Under the pieces are notes generated by a model that saw only the letters and a program-made list of their open reading frames with translations, had not been told where the DNA came from and made no database searches. Positions 18,553 through 28,277 of a stretch of DNA of 64,000 nt are shown here, one piece after another (position 1 is the first letter of the stretch; every line of letters begins with the position of its first letter). The translations under genes were made by a program, and so were the position numbers. The stretch is taken from the NCBI GenBank assembly GCA_905235285.1, contig CAJOLI010000001.1:58265-122264 (forward strand). The letters run 5' to 3'. The DNA is from an uncultured Bacteroidaceae bacterium. Lineage in GTDB: Bacteria; Bacteroidota; Bacteroidia; Bacteroidales; Bacteroidaceae.

Positions 18553-19482
18553 ATGAATAACTTCGTCGTTTTCTCTGGCACAGCGACGCGCTACCTGACA
18601 GAAAAAATCTGTCTAAGCCTTGGCCGGCCTATGGGCAACTGCACCGTTACTCACTTCGCCGATGGGGAGTTCTCAGTTTGCTACAATGAAACCGTGCGCG
18701 GTCGTGATGTCTTTCTGGTTCAGAGCACTTTCCCAAGCAGCGACAACCTCATGGAGTTGCTGTTGATGATTGACGCGGCAAAGCGAGCCTCTGCAAGAAG
18801 CATCAATGCCGTCATACCTTACTTCGGTTGGGCTCGTCAGGACCGCAAAGATCAACCTCGGGTCGCTATCGGCGCCAAGCTGATAGCTGATATGCTCAGT
18901 GTTGCTGGCATCAGCCGCGTCATCACGATGGACTTGCATGCAGACCAGGAGCAAGGATTCTTTAATGTACCGGTTGATCATCTCTATGCATCAAGCGTAA
19001 TGCTACCCTACATTGAGAACCTGAAACTTCCCAACCTGGTCATCGCCACGCCAGATGTAGGTGGCTCTAAGCGTGCATCCGCATACTCGAAGTACTTCCA
19101 GTGCCCTCTGGTACTCTGTAACAAGATTCGACACAAACCTAACGAGGTTGCATCAATGCAGATTATTGGTGATGTCAAGAATGCTGATGTCGTTCTTATT
19201 GATGATATGGTAGACACGGCTGGTACAATCACAAAAGCGGCTGACCTGATGATAGAGAACGGAGCACGCTCGGTACGCGCCATAGCAAGCCACTGCGTCA
19301 TGAGTGGCCCGGCTAGCGAACGCGTGCAGGCTAGCAAGCTCGAGGAGATAGTCTTCACCGACAGCATCCCTTACACGGCTCGATGCGCGAAAGTGAAGCA
19401 GATTTCCATAGCCGACCTGATTGCCGAAACTATACGCCGAGTAGAACAAAACGAAAGTATTTCAGACCAATATCTCCTCTAA
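18553..19482 (+). CDS. prs: Ribose-phosphate pyrophosphokinase (PRPP synthetase)
   Basis: Makes PRPP from ribose-5-phosphate and ATP for nucleotide, histidine and NAD synthesis. The 309-residue length is typical. Visible motifs are FADGEFSV near the N-terminus, the flexible ATP loop WARQDRKDQPRVAI, the divalent-cation site DLHADQEQGFF and the PRPP-binding loop VLIDDMVDTAGT. No partner gene of nucleotide metabolism is adjacent. A small exported coiled-coil gene follows 64 bases later. Confidence 0.96.
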   Translation: MNNFVVFSGTATRYLTEKICLSLGRPMGNCTVTHFADGEFSVCYNETVRGRDVFLVQSTFPSSDNLMELLLMIDAAKRASARSINAVIPYFGWARQDRKDQPRVAIGAKLIADMLSVAGISRVITMDLHADQEQGFFNVPVDHLYASSVMLPYIENLKLPNLVIATPDVGGSKRASAYSKYFQCPLVLCNKIRHKPNEVASMQIIGDVKNADVVLIDDMVDTAGTITKAADLMIENGARSVRAIASHCVMSGPASERVQASKLEEIVFTDSIPYTARCAKVKQISIADLIAETIRRVEQNESISDQYLL

Positions 19483-19546
19483 ACCATTTGAGGAGGCTCA
19501 TATCTAAGATTATAAGTTTAACCCTTTAATTAAACACAGTAAAACA

Positions 19547-19867
19547 ATGAAGAAGACAATGGTTATCTGTGCATTGGCAATTGCTATGTTCCAGGCACAA
19601 GACATTCGAGCAAACATCGTCATCGACGACGACACCCCCAACACACTCGTCCAACAGGCTGAAAAGAAGATCAAGGAGCAAGAGGACATCATCCGCGACC
19701 TCAAGAAGAAACAGCGCGACCTCGAGAGCAACCTCAAGGACGTCAAGAGCCGCATTAAGTCTGCACAGACTGAGGTTAAGGAAGCCAAAGCTGTCATCAA
19801 GACTCAAAAGGCTCACGCTAAGGCTCAGCAGAAAGCTGCCGAAGCCGCTAATGCTTTCAAGAACTAA
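19547..19867 (+). CDS. Small exported coiled-coil protein
   Basis: No named family is recognised. The 106 residues comprise a signal peptide (MKKTMVICALAIAMFQAQDIRA) and an almost continuous charged helix rich in Lys, Glu, Ala and Gln with heptad character (about residues 36-106, DIIRDLKKKQRDLESNLK). It is probably a periplasmic or surface-attached coiled coil. A strong terminator follows 23 bases after the stop. The opposite-strand 115-codon ORF is a shadow produced by the repetitive codons. Confidence 0.75.
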   Translation: MKKTMVICALAIAMFQAQDIRANIVIDDDTPNTLVQQAEKKIKEQEDIIRDLKKKQRDLESNLKDVKSRIKSAQTEVKEAKAVIKTQKAHAKAQQKAAEAANAFKN

Positions 19868-19890
19868 CGACATTTTGTCAATAACTGAAA

Positions 19891-19930
19891 AAGGGACGTG
19901 ACATTCTTTAGGTTGTCACGTCCCTTCTTA
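19891..19930 (+). terminator. Hairpin terminator after the coiled-coil gene
   Basis: Perfect 13-bp stem AAGGGACGTGACA / TGTCACGTCCCTT with a 10-base loop, followed by CTTAATTT. It may also serve the convergent acetyltransferase transcript. Confidence 0.85.
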
Positions 19931-19952
19931 ATTTCTTAGTTGCTGCAGAGGG

Positions 19953-20510
19953 CTATTTCAGACTGCGGATGGTGCGGCAAGGGTTTCCAGCAGCGACGAC
20001 GTCGTCGGGTATGTCGCGTGTGACAACAGAACCGGCACCAATAGTGACGTTATTTCCAATGGTGACACCGGGTAGAATAGTGACGTTGCCGCCTATCCAC
20101 ACGTTGTTGCCGATACTGACAGGGCGTGCCCACTGCATGCAGCTGTTGCGGAATATGGGGTCCGTACTGTGGCAAACCGTATAGATACTCACGCTGGGGC
20201 CGATGAAGCAGTCGTCGCCAATCGTAACATATGCCTCATCAAGGATGGTGAGGTTGAAGTTGGCAAAGAAACGACGACCCACACGTATATGTTTGCCGAA
20301 GTCGCAGAAGAATGGTTGGTTGATGAACACGGCATCATCGCCAACCTCTCCAAGCAGATCCTTGAGCATTTCGCATCGACCAACGAGGTCCGTCGGCTGC
20401 AGATTGTTGTACTCGCGCAGACGATCCTTCGTGATGTTAAGCTCGTGGCGCAACTCTTCGTCATTAGCAAGATATATCTCGCCCGCCAACATTTTCTCTT
20501 TTTCCGTCAT
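19953..20510 (-). CDS. Sugar O-acetyltransferase (maltose/galactoside type)
   Basis: A left-handed beta-helix acyltransferase that moves acetyl from acetyl-CoA to a sugar hydroxyl. The 185 residues match the Maa/LacA/NodL group: an N-terminal helical domain (EKMLAGEIYLANDEEL), then FFCDFGKHIRVG, the IGDDCFIGPSVSIYT hexapeptide turns, CHSTDP with the likely catalytic histidine, and VWIGGNVTILPGVTIG. It ends with GNPCRTIR. It starts 15 bases after the ABC-F gene on the same strand, so they are probably co-transcribed. The physiological acceptor is unknown. Confidence 0.9.
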   Translation of the reverse strand: MTEKEKMLAGEIYLANDEELRHELNITKDRLREYNNLQPTDLVGRCEMLKDLLGEVGDDAVFINQPFFCDFGKHIRVGRRFFANFNLTILDEAYVTIGDDCFIGPSVSIYTVCHSTDPIFRNSCMQWARPVSIGNNVWIGGNVTILPGVTIGNNVTIGAGSVVTRDIPDDVVAAGNPCRTIRSLK

Positions 20511-20525
20511 AAATTAACAAATTAA

Positions 20526-22148
<1,623 letters not shown>

Positions 22149-22206
22149 TTATCAAGTTGAGTGCTGATAGTTGAAACGTTTATTAATATATTGCATTTTG
22201 CCGGCG

Positions 22207-22214
22207 CAAAGGTA
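22207..22214 (-). promoter_or_regulatory. -7 box for the ABC-F gene
   Basis: Minus-strand TACCTTTG, about 59 bases before the start codon. Confidence 0.5.
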
Positions 22215-22499
22215 TAATAATTATCTGATGTTTCTATCTTTTACGTAAATTTTTATGCGCCTTATCACCATCGATTGTTGTTACCGAGACAGAAAAATGA
22301 AAATTAATTTGAATCACCTCATTCATTTAGCTCCTTTTATGACGTAAGAACGGGCGTCAAAGGTCCTCAAGCCTGTCTGTCTCTGCGGGCTACCGGGCTG
22401 TTCGACCCAGTGCAATGCTTGAGGAATGATTGTCAGAATAAATTTCTTCTTTTCTCGAAAAATCTTCGTCTATCATTCTTTATTCTTCATTATTCTTCA

Positions 22500-22507
22500 T
22501 ACCTTTG
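22500..22507 (+). promoter_or_regulatory. -7 box for dsbD
   Basis: TACCTTTG, 34 bases before the ATG of dsbD. No clear -33 element. Confidence 0.5.
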
Positions 22508-22541
22508 CCGCGGAGAATATACTTAATTATCGAATTCATAT

Positions 22542-24635
22542 ATGAAAAGACTTCTGAAATCTATCCTTCTCTTTTTTACTTACTTGATTGCAAGCCAAAC
22601 ACTTTACGCCCAAATAATTGACCCTGTGAAGGCCTCCGTTGAGCAGAAAGCGGTCAGCGGCAAGGATGACGTCGTCGATATAGTCTTTACCTTCGTCATC
22701 GACGAAGGCTGGCACGTCTATGGTCCCGACAACAGCGGTGGCCCTACCCCCATGACAATCAAGTTCGAGTCTGTCGAAGGAGCTCAACCCGAAGGTTCCC
22801 TGCGCCTCTCCCCTGCCCCACAGCGCATTATGGACCCTATCTTTGAGTGCGAAGTGACATTCGTTGAGAAACGTGCAACTGCTACGCAGCGACTGAAGCT
22901 AAAGGATGGTGACTGGAAGGCCGACGGCTACATCACCTACGGTGCCTGCAACGACGAGAATTGTATGCCGCCAACGAACGTGGAATTCAGCTTTAAAGGC
23001 ACCAAAGCAACACCCACCCCCAAAGCAGAGAAACCTTCAGAATACAAAACAGTGGCTGTGCCCAACGAAAACACCATCGAACCATACGATACCCTTCAAC
23101 CCGACTCTGCCGCACAAGCACCCACCCCAGGACCCGATCTCGGCGACAACCCACAGCTCGGCGCCACTGACCTTTGGACGCCCGTCATCGATGAACTCCA
23201 TGCCCTCGATGCTCAGAGCGACACCAGCTCCCGATCCCTATGGGGCATCTTCCTGCTCGGAGTACTAGGCGGGCTCATAGCACTGCTCACACCATGCGTC
23301 TGGCCTATCATACCTATGACCGTGTCCTTCTTCCTCAAGCGCTCAAAGGACGATAAGCAGCAAGGCATCATCGACGCCATTCTCTACGGACTCTCCATCG
23401 TCGTCATATATGTCGGCTTAGGCCTACTCGTAACGCTCATCTGGGGGCCTTCCTCCCTCAATGCACTATCCACCAATGCCATCTTCAACCTCTTCCTCTT
23501 CGCCCTCTTGCTCATATTTGCTGCCTCGTTCCTCGGAGGATTCGAACTGACCTTACCATCGTCATGGTCCACGAAGATGGATGAGAAAGCCTCCTCTACT
23601 ACCGGCGTGATTTCTATATTCTTCATGGCATTGACGCTCGTGCTCGTATCCTTTTCGTGCACCGGGCCAATCATCGGTCTGCTGCTCGTTGACATGGTGA
23701 CGAGCGGTTCCGTCGTAGCGCCTACCGTAGGCATGCTCGGATTTGCACTCGCTCTCGCAGCTCCGTTCACGCTCTTTGCCATGTTCCCGACATGGCTTAA
23801 GTCCGCGCCTAAGAGCGGCAATTGGATGAACGTCATCAAGGTCGTCCTGGGCCTCGTCGAACTCGCCTTTGCGCTAAAGTTCCTCTCCGTGGCCGACCTT
23901 GCCTACGGCTGGCGACTGCTCGACCGCGAGACATTCCTCTGTCTTTGGATCCTCATCTTCGCCCTCATGGGATTTTACCTACTAGGCTGGATTCGTCTGC
24001 CGCACGACGAGGACGAATACGACGACGAAGGCAATGTCGTTGCACACCCTAAGATTGGCGTCACACGATTCCTCGCAGCACTCTGCGTCCTCGCCTTTGC
24101 CCTCTATATGGTTCCAGGCCTTTGGGGAGCACCCTGTAAGGCCGTCAGCGCTTTCGCCCCCCCTATGTGGACTCAGGACTTCAACCTCAACACCAACACC
24201 GTAGAGGCCGTATACACCGATTATGAGCAGGGCGTCGAGGCTGCTCGCCGTGCCGGCAAACCAGTCATGCTGGACTTCACCGGGTTCGGATGCGTCAACT
24301 GCCGCAAAATGGAAGCCGCCGTTTGGCCAGACCCACGCGTCCGCCAACTGATGACCGAGAACTACGTGCTCGTTAGCCTATACGTTGACGACAAGACGCC
24401 ACTGCCCACCACCGTCCAAGTGACCGAAACCGATGGCACTGTACGCAAGCTACGCACCGTGGGTGACCATTGGAGCTACTTGCAACGCACTAAATTCGGA
24501 GCACAGACGCAACCATTCTATGTTCTCATCGACCACCAAGGACGGCCGTTAGCAGGCTCTTATAGCTACAAGGAGGACGTCCCCGCCTTCGTCTGTTGGC
24601 TCGAGAGCGGCCTCAAGAGGTTCAAGGCGAAGTGA
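22542..24635 (+). CDS. dsbD: Thiol:disulfide interchange protein, DsbD-like
   Basis: Carries reducing equivalents from cytoplasmic thioredoxin across the inner membrane to periplasmic thiol proteins. The 697 residues show a signal peptide, an N-terminal DsbD-alpha-like domain with its cysteine pair (YGACNDENCMPP), and about eight membrane helices with TPCVWPIIPMTVSF and FSCTGPIIGLLL. A C-terminal thioredoxin-like domain carries the CxxC motif FGCVNCRKME. An acidic loop (HDEDEYDDEGN) separates two helices. It stands alone with its own promoter. Confidence 0.93.
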   Translation: MKRLLKSILLFFTYLIASQTLYAQIIDPVKASVEQKAVSGKDDVVDIVFTFVIDEGWHVYGPDNSGGPTPMTIKFESVEGAQPEGSLRLSPAPQRIMDPIFECEVTFVEKRATATQRLKLKDGDWKADGYITYGACNDENCMPPTNVEFSFKGTKATPTPKAEKPSEYKTVAVPNENTIEPYDTLQPDSAAQAPTPGPDLGDNPQLGATDLWTPVIDELHALDAQSDTSSRSLWGIFLLGVLGGLIALLTPCVWPIIPMTVSFFLKRSKDDKQQGIIDAILYGLSIVVIYVGLGLLVTLIWGPSSLNALSTNAIFNLFLFALLLIFAASFLGGFELTLPSSWSTKMDEKASSTTGVISIFFMALTLVLVSFSCTGPIIGLLLVDMVTSGSVVAPTVGMLGFALALAAPFTLFAMFPTWLKSAPKSGNWMNVIKVVLGLVELAFALKFLSVADLAYGWRLLDRETFLCLWILIFALMGFYLLGWIRLPHDEDEYDDEGNVVAHPKIGVTRFLAALCVLAFALYMVPGLWGAPCKAVSAFAPPMWTQDFNLNTNTVEAVYTDYEQGVEAARRAGKPVMLDFTGFGCVNCRKMEAAVWPDPRVRQLMTENYVLVSLYVDDKTPLPTTVQVTETDGTVRKLRTVGDHWSYLQRTKFGAQTQPFYVLIDHQGRPLAGSYSYKEDVPAFVCWLESGLKRFKAK

Positions 24636-24755
24636 GAGCCGAAAGTTCTTCGCATATAGCAAAGCTTTGTTACCCCAAAGCGGAGTGTTGTATACCTATA
24701 CGCCGCGGAATATATGTCGTCTATACGCAGAAGAACCTGGTAATATAAATAGACT

Positions 24756-24844
24756 TTAAAGAGAGTGTGTCAAAATGAAGTGAACCCCGAAAGTTTATTG
24801 GTCTAACTTTCGGGGTTCACTTCATTTTGACACACTCTCTTTAA
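24756..24844. repeat. 40-bp perfect inverted repeat (long hairpin)
   Basis: Left arm 24756-24795 (starts TTAAAGAGAGTGTGTC) and right arm 24805-24844 are perfect reverse complements with a 9-base loop. It lies between dsbD and the convergent PepSY-like gene, so it could terminate both. It is, however, far longer than the other terminators here and resembles a small palindromic or MITE-like insertion. Confidence 0.9.
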
Positions 24845-24887
24845 GAGATAAAAAACCGGTAAACCGGAAGTATGAGTCGTGGCTATC

Positions 24888-25316
24888 TTAGTCGTCCATA
24901 CCGATGAGCACACCTTGATAGTTGAACTTAAGGTCTAGATTGTTGGAGAGCTCTATTTCAATGCCCCAACGCTCTTTGTCGATCTTCGTAATCAGCGTAC
25001 CGGGGAAATTCGTCTGCACATACTTCTTGATAGCCTCGGGGACAATCGCTGTGGGCACGGCCGTCGTCTTGCAGTCTACCTTATCCCAGTTGCCCTTGCG
25101 GTTGAATGTCAGCTCTGTGCCATCGTCTAGGTGGCATTCGTAATCGCCGTAGTCCTTCTCGGCAAAGATTATTTTCTTACCAGGGAAGTTTGCCTGGATG
25201 AACGTTTTGGCTGCTGCGGGCAGAGCATCCGGAGCAATAGGTTTGTCATCGGCAAAAGTTGTGGCCGGAATCAACATACAAACGACGGCCATCAGCATCA
25301 TTTTAATCTGTTTCAT
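24888..25316 (-). CDS. PepSY-like (DUF2874) exported protein
   Basis: The 142-residue protein has a signal peptide (ending TTFADD) and two tandem PepSY-like units, each with the pattern PxAAKTFIQANFPG / YDYECHLDDGTELTF and IKKYVQTNFPGTLITKI / IELSNNLDLKF. Family members are exported beta-lactamase-inhibitor-like folds common in Bacteroidales. Their ligand is unknown; peptidase inhibition or ligand binding has been suggested for PepSY domains generally. A one-unit paralogue lies about 100 bases upstream on the same strand. Confidence 0.85.
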   Translation of the reverse strand: MKQIKMMLMAVVCMLIPATTFADDKPIAPDALPAAAKTFIQANFPGKKIIFAEKDYGDYECHLDDGTELTFNRKGNWDKVDCKTTAVPTAIVPEAIKKYVQTNFPGTLITKIDKERWGIEIELSNNLDLKFNYQGVLIGMDD

Positions 25317-25418
25317 TGTCTTGGTTTGTTTAAGTTAATAACTAGCGTTTCCATAGCTTCGCTTGATTTGGAAATTCTTCGCAGAGCGAGCTCGGCAACC
25401 CGAAGGGTGACGCTTGAT

Positions 25419-25688
25419 TCAATTGTCTATTTCCATGTCCTTCAATTGGCCGTCCTTATTGAACTCCAGCTCCAAGCCACCGTCGAGGTGCACCTTATAG
25501 GTTGTATTGAAGAGTTCAGCATCTTTCTTTGCAAAAAGAATTGAACGGTCAGCATAATTCTGTTTGAGATATGTTTGAGCAGCCACGGGTAGCTGATCAA
25601 CAGTAATGATGGTGTCGCGGTCGCCGCAAGAGGTGAGAGTCGCCAGACTCAGTAGCGTTGCTACGCATAGGATTGCAAAATGTTTCAT
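25419..25688 (-). CDS. PepSY-like (DUF2874) lipoprotein, single unit
   Basis: The 89-residue protein has a lipoprotein signal with lipobox LTSC and one PepSY-like unit (LPVAAQTYLKQNYAD, then YKVHLDGGLELEFNKDG). It is a shorter paralogue of the neighbouring 142-residue protein: one repeat instead of two, and lipid-anchored instead of soluble. A promoter of the form CTTG-18 bases-TAAATTTG lies upstream on the minus strand, so the pair is probably one transcript starting here. Confidence 0.85.
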   Translation of the reverse strand: MKHFAILCVATLLSLATLTSCGDRDTIITVDQLPVAAQTYLKQNYADRSILFAKKDAELFNTTYKVHLDGGLELEFNKDGQLKDMEIDN

Positions 25689-25717
25689 TTTTCGTGTTTA
25701 TATTAAATAATCAATTG

Positions 25718-25725
25718 CAAATTTA
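25718..25725 (-). promoter_or_regulatory. -7 box for the PepSY-like pair
   Basis: Minus-strand TAAATTTG with a CTTG -33-like word 18 bases further upstream. Confidence 0.55.
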
Positions 25726-25841
25726 AGACATTATTTTCATATACAAGCATTTCATTCGTTATTTTTTTTATTTGCAACACAATTTATCAATATCGTAATT
25801 ATTTTGTTACATAATTGCAACATTCGCTAGATAAATACATA

Positions 25842-25886
25842 AATAAAAATAAGGAGGCGGCCGCTATTTCATGTAGCGGCCGCCTC
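25842..25886 (-). terminator. Terminator of trpB2
   Basis: 13-bp stem GAGGCGGCCGCTA / TAGCGGCCGCCTC with a 7-base loop. On the minus strand it is followed by CCTTATTTTTATT, so it is oriented to end the trpB2 transcript. Confidence 0.85.
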
Positions 25887-25959
25887 TTGACATAAGCTTG
25901 CTTTTGTAGTAGAGAATGTGTGTCTTAATATGTGTTTGTGTTGTGCTGTGCCTAATTAT

Positions 25960-27327
25960 TCAGATTACCTTCTCCAGCTTGGCGATGTTCTCCGCCACTT
26001 GCTCATCAGTGACCTCATAGTTCTGGAGGTTGCCGCTGAGGTATTGGTCATAGGCGCTCATGTCAATTAATCCGTGGCCGCTGAGGTTAAACAAGATTAC
26101 CTTCTCCTCTCCTGTCTCCTTGCACTTGAGAGCCTCGCGGATGGTGGCTGCTATGGCGTGTGAGCTCTCTGGTGCCGGAATGATGCCCTCGGTGCGGGCG
26201 AAGAGCATACCGGCATCAAAGGTCTCGAGCTGTGGAATATCTACGGCTTCCATCAGCCCGTCCTTCAGCAACTGGCTGACGATTACGCCGGCACCATGGT
26301 AGCGAAGACCGCCCGCATGGATATTTGCCGGCATGAAGTTGTGGCCCAGCGTGAACATCGGCAGAAGGGGCGTATAACCAGCCTCATCGCCGAAATCATA
26401 CTGGAACACACCGCGCGTCAGTTTCGGACACGACGAGGGTTCGGCAGCTATGAAGCGCGTCTGCTTGCCCTCGAGAATATTGTGGCGCATGAAGGGGAAG
26501 GATACACCACCGAAGTTAGAACCACCACCGAAGCAAGCTATCACCACGTCGGGGTATTCGCCAGCCATGGCCATCTGCTTCTCTGCCTCAAGACCAATGA
26601 TCGACTGATGTAGCGCTACGTGGTTGAGTACCGACCCCAGCGTATACTTGCAGTTGGGCGTCGACATTGCCAACTCGATAGCCTCGGAGATAGCCGTGCC
26701 CAGCGAACCCTGATTCATTGGGTCGCGAGTGATAATGTCCTTGCCTGCACGCGTCGACATAGAGGGCGAAGCCTCCACCGTGGCGCCGAACGTCTGCATG
26801 ATAGAGCGGCGGTAAGGTTTCTGGTTGTACGAAATCTTCACCTGATAGACGGCGCATTCCAGACCGAACACCTTGGCGGCATACGACAACGCTGCGCCCC
26901 ACTGGCCGGCACCTGTCTCCGTGGTGATATGCGTCACACCCTGTATCTTATTAAAATACGCCTGCGCGAGGGCCGAGTTAAGTTTATGGCTGCCAACGGG
27001 GCTGACGCTCTCGTTTTTGAAATAGATATGAGCGGGAGTGCCAAGAGCTTCCTCCAGTCCGTAAGCGCGCACCAATGGTGTCGAGCGGTAGAACTTATAC
27101 ATCTCGCGAACCTCTTCTGGGATATCAATCCAAGCATCTGTCTGGTTCAGTTCCTGACGTGCCAGTTCCTCGGCGAATATCGGGAAGAGGTCTTCTGCCT
27201 TCAGCGGCTCTTTTGTTGCCGGATGAATAGGAGGCATTGGCTTATTTGGCATATCAGCCTGTATGTTATACCACTGCGTTGGAATCTCGCGTTCTGGAAG
27301 AAAATAGCGTTTCTGTCTGTCGCTCAT
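25960..27327 (-). CDS. TrpB2-type tryptophan synthase beta-like enzyme
   Basis: A PLP enzyme joining indole and serine or a related beta-replacement. At 455 residues it belongs to the longer TrpB2 class, with the N-terminal FLPEREIPTQWYNIQADMP, RSTPLVRAYGLEE, the PLP-lysine motif GSHKLNSALAQAY and ETGAGQWGAAL. The phosphate-binding glycine loop is CFGGGSNFGG. TrpB2 works without TrpA; no trp genes are adjacent, so it may act as a stand-alone indole-salvage enzyme. It has its own TACATTTG box and terminator. Confidence 0.92.
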   Translation of the reverse strand: MSDRQKRYFLPEREIPTQWYNIQADMPNKPMPPIHPATKEPLKAEDLFPIFAEELARQELNQTDAWIDIPEEVREMYKFYRSTPLVRAYGLEEALGTPAHIYFKNESVSPVGSHKLNSALAQAYFNKIQGVTHITTETGAGQWGAALSYAAKVFGLECAVYQVKISYNQKPYRRSIMQTFGATVEASPSMSTRAGKDIITRDPMNQGSLGTAISEAIELAMSTPNCKYTLGSVLNHVALHQSIIGLEAEKQMAMAGEYPDVVIACFGGGSNFGGVSFPFMRHNILEGKQTRFIAAEPSSCPKLTRGVFQYDFGDEAGYTPLLPMFTLGHNFMPANIHAGGLRYHGAGVIVSQLLKDGLMEAVDIPQLETFDAGMLFARTEGIIPAPESSHAIAATIREALKCKETGEEKVILFNLSGHGLIDMSAYDQYLSGNLQNYEVTDEQVAENIAKLEKVI

Positions 27328-27644
27328 AATGATTTATGCTTTTAAGTTTAGATTTACATCAATGCTTTTTCATTTTTCGGGTACAAATGTAAACTTTCTT
27401 TTGTCAACGACCTAAAACGAGAACCACTTTTCAGTATAAACGGGCAAAAAACAAGCACGAACACCATGGCTCGATAATAATGTTTTTTACACGTAGAACT
27501 GCATCGGTGCTATCAGCACTATCGGCACAACTGGCTCTTAAGGATTCCGCAAGCCCTTAAGGGATTTGCACTGAAGTCCCAAGACTTTCGGGGAAAGGTC
27601 TTGGGACGTTTCTGAATAACAGTTGGCAAAGATATCTGTATATG
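27328..27644. other. Intergenic region between trpB2 and the HAD gene
   Basis: About 317 bases without a gene. It contains the trpB2 promoter and an inverted repeat at 27576-27607 (GTCCCAAGAC / GTCTTGGGAC). The repeat sits just after the HAD gene on the minus strand but lacks a T-run. Confidence 0.6.
27384..27391 (-). promoter_or_regulatory. -7 box for trpB2
   Basis: Minus-strand TACATTTG, about 57 bases upstream of the start codon. Confidence 0.5.
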
Positions 27645-28271
27645 CTAACTGGCGAGGCAACGGGTGAGGGCTGCGCGCCAGTCGGCGTTCTTCTCAACTA
27701 GGAGGGTGTGGATGCCGAGGCGGGCGGCGGCTTCGACGTTGGCGGCACTGTCATCGAGAAAGAGGGTTTCGGAGGGGGCTATGGCGGCATCCTCGAGCAT
27801 GTGGCAGAAGATGCCTTCGGAGGGCTTCATGATGCCGACTTCGTAGGAGGTGTAGCACTTGTCCATGAAGCTGCTGAGGGGACGACCATAGGCGCAGAAA
27901 GCGGGGCTCTCGGCCCACTCCTGGACATATGGGTTAGTGTTGGAGAGAAGGAATGTGCGATAGCCGCGACGACGCAGGTCGTCGATGGCATCAAGTCGGC
28001 GGGGGTCTACGGGACCGCCGACGTAACCTAGCCATGCGGAGAGGACTTCGTCGTGGGTGAGCTCGCGATGGCACATGCTACTGAGTTCCCGACGGAAGGC
28101 ATCGGGGGTGATGCGGCCAGACTCAAGTTCTTCGAAGATGCCGCGTTGGTGGTAGCGGTCGAGGCGCAAGTCGGCATCGGCAAGGCCTATGCGCTTGAAG
28201 CTCTCGACGGCTTGTTCATAGGCGAGGTCGAAGATGACGCCGCCGAAGTCAAAGGCTATATTCTTAATCAT
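27645..28271 (-). CDS. HAD-superfamily phosphatase (YihX-like)
   Basis: A small-molecule phosphatase of about 208 residues. HAD motif I is AFDFGGVIFDL with the nucleophile aspartate at about residue 8, motif II is TFLLSNTNPY, the conserved lysine is in EVGIMKPSEGIF and motif IV is LFLDDSAANVEAA. This pattern fits the alpha-D-glucose-1-phosphate phosphatase (YihX) group, but substrate cannot be read from sequence. The start lies 6 bases after the stop of the upstream esterase gene, so the two are one operon. Confidence 0.88.
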   Translation of the reverse strand: MIKNIAFDFGGVIFDLAYEQAVESFKRIGLADADLRLDRYHQRGIFEELESGRITPDAFRRELSSMCHRELTHDEVLSAWLGYVGGPVDPRRLDAIDDLRRRGYRTFLLSNTNPYVQEWAESPAFCAYGRPLSSFMDKCYTSYEVGIMKPSEGIFCHMLEDAAIAPSETLFLDDSAANVEAAARLGIHTLLVEKNADWRAALTRCLAS

Positions 28272-28277
28272 AATTTT

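Larger units (their letters stand above)
22149..22541. other. Divergent intergenic region between the ABC-F gene and dsbD
   Basis: About 390 bases with divergent -7 boxes (22207-22214 minus, 22500-22507 plus). A short complementary pair CCTCAAGC / GCTTGAGG lies at 22365-22424; the 8-bp stem with a large loop is too weak to call an RNA. No coding potential is seen. Confidence 0.6.

Noticed and set aside
22365-22424. Small RNA candidate upstream of dsbD
   Set aside because: Only an 8-bp stem with a large loop and no promoter-terminator pair around it.
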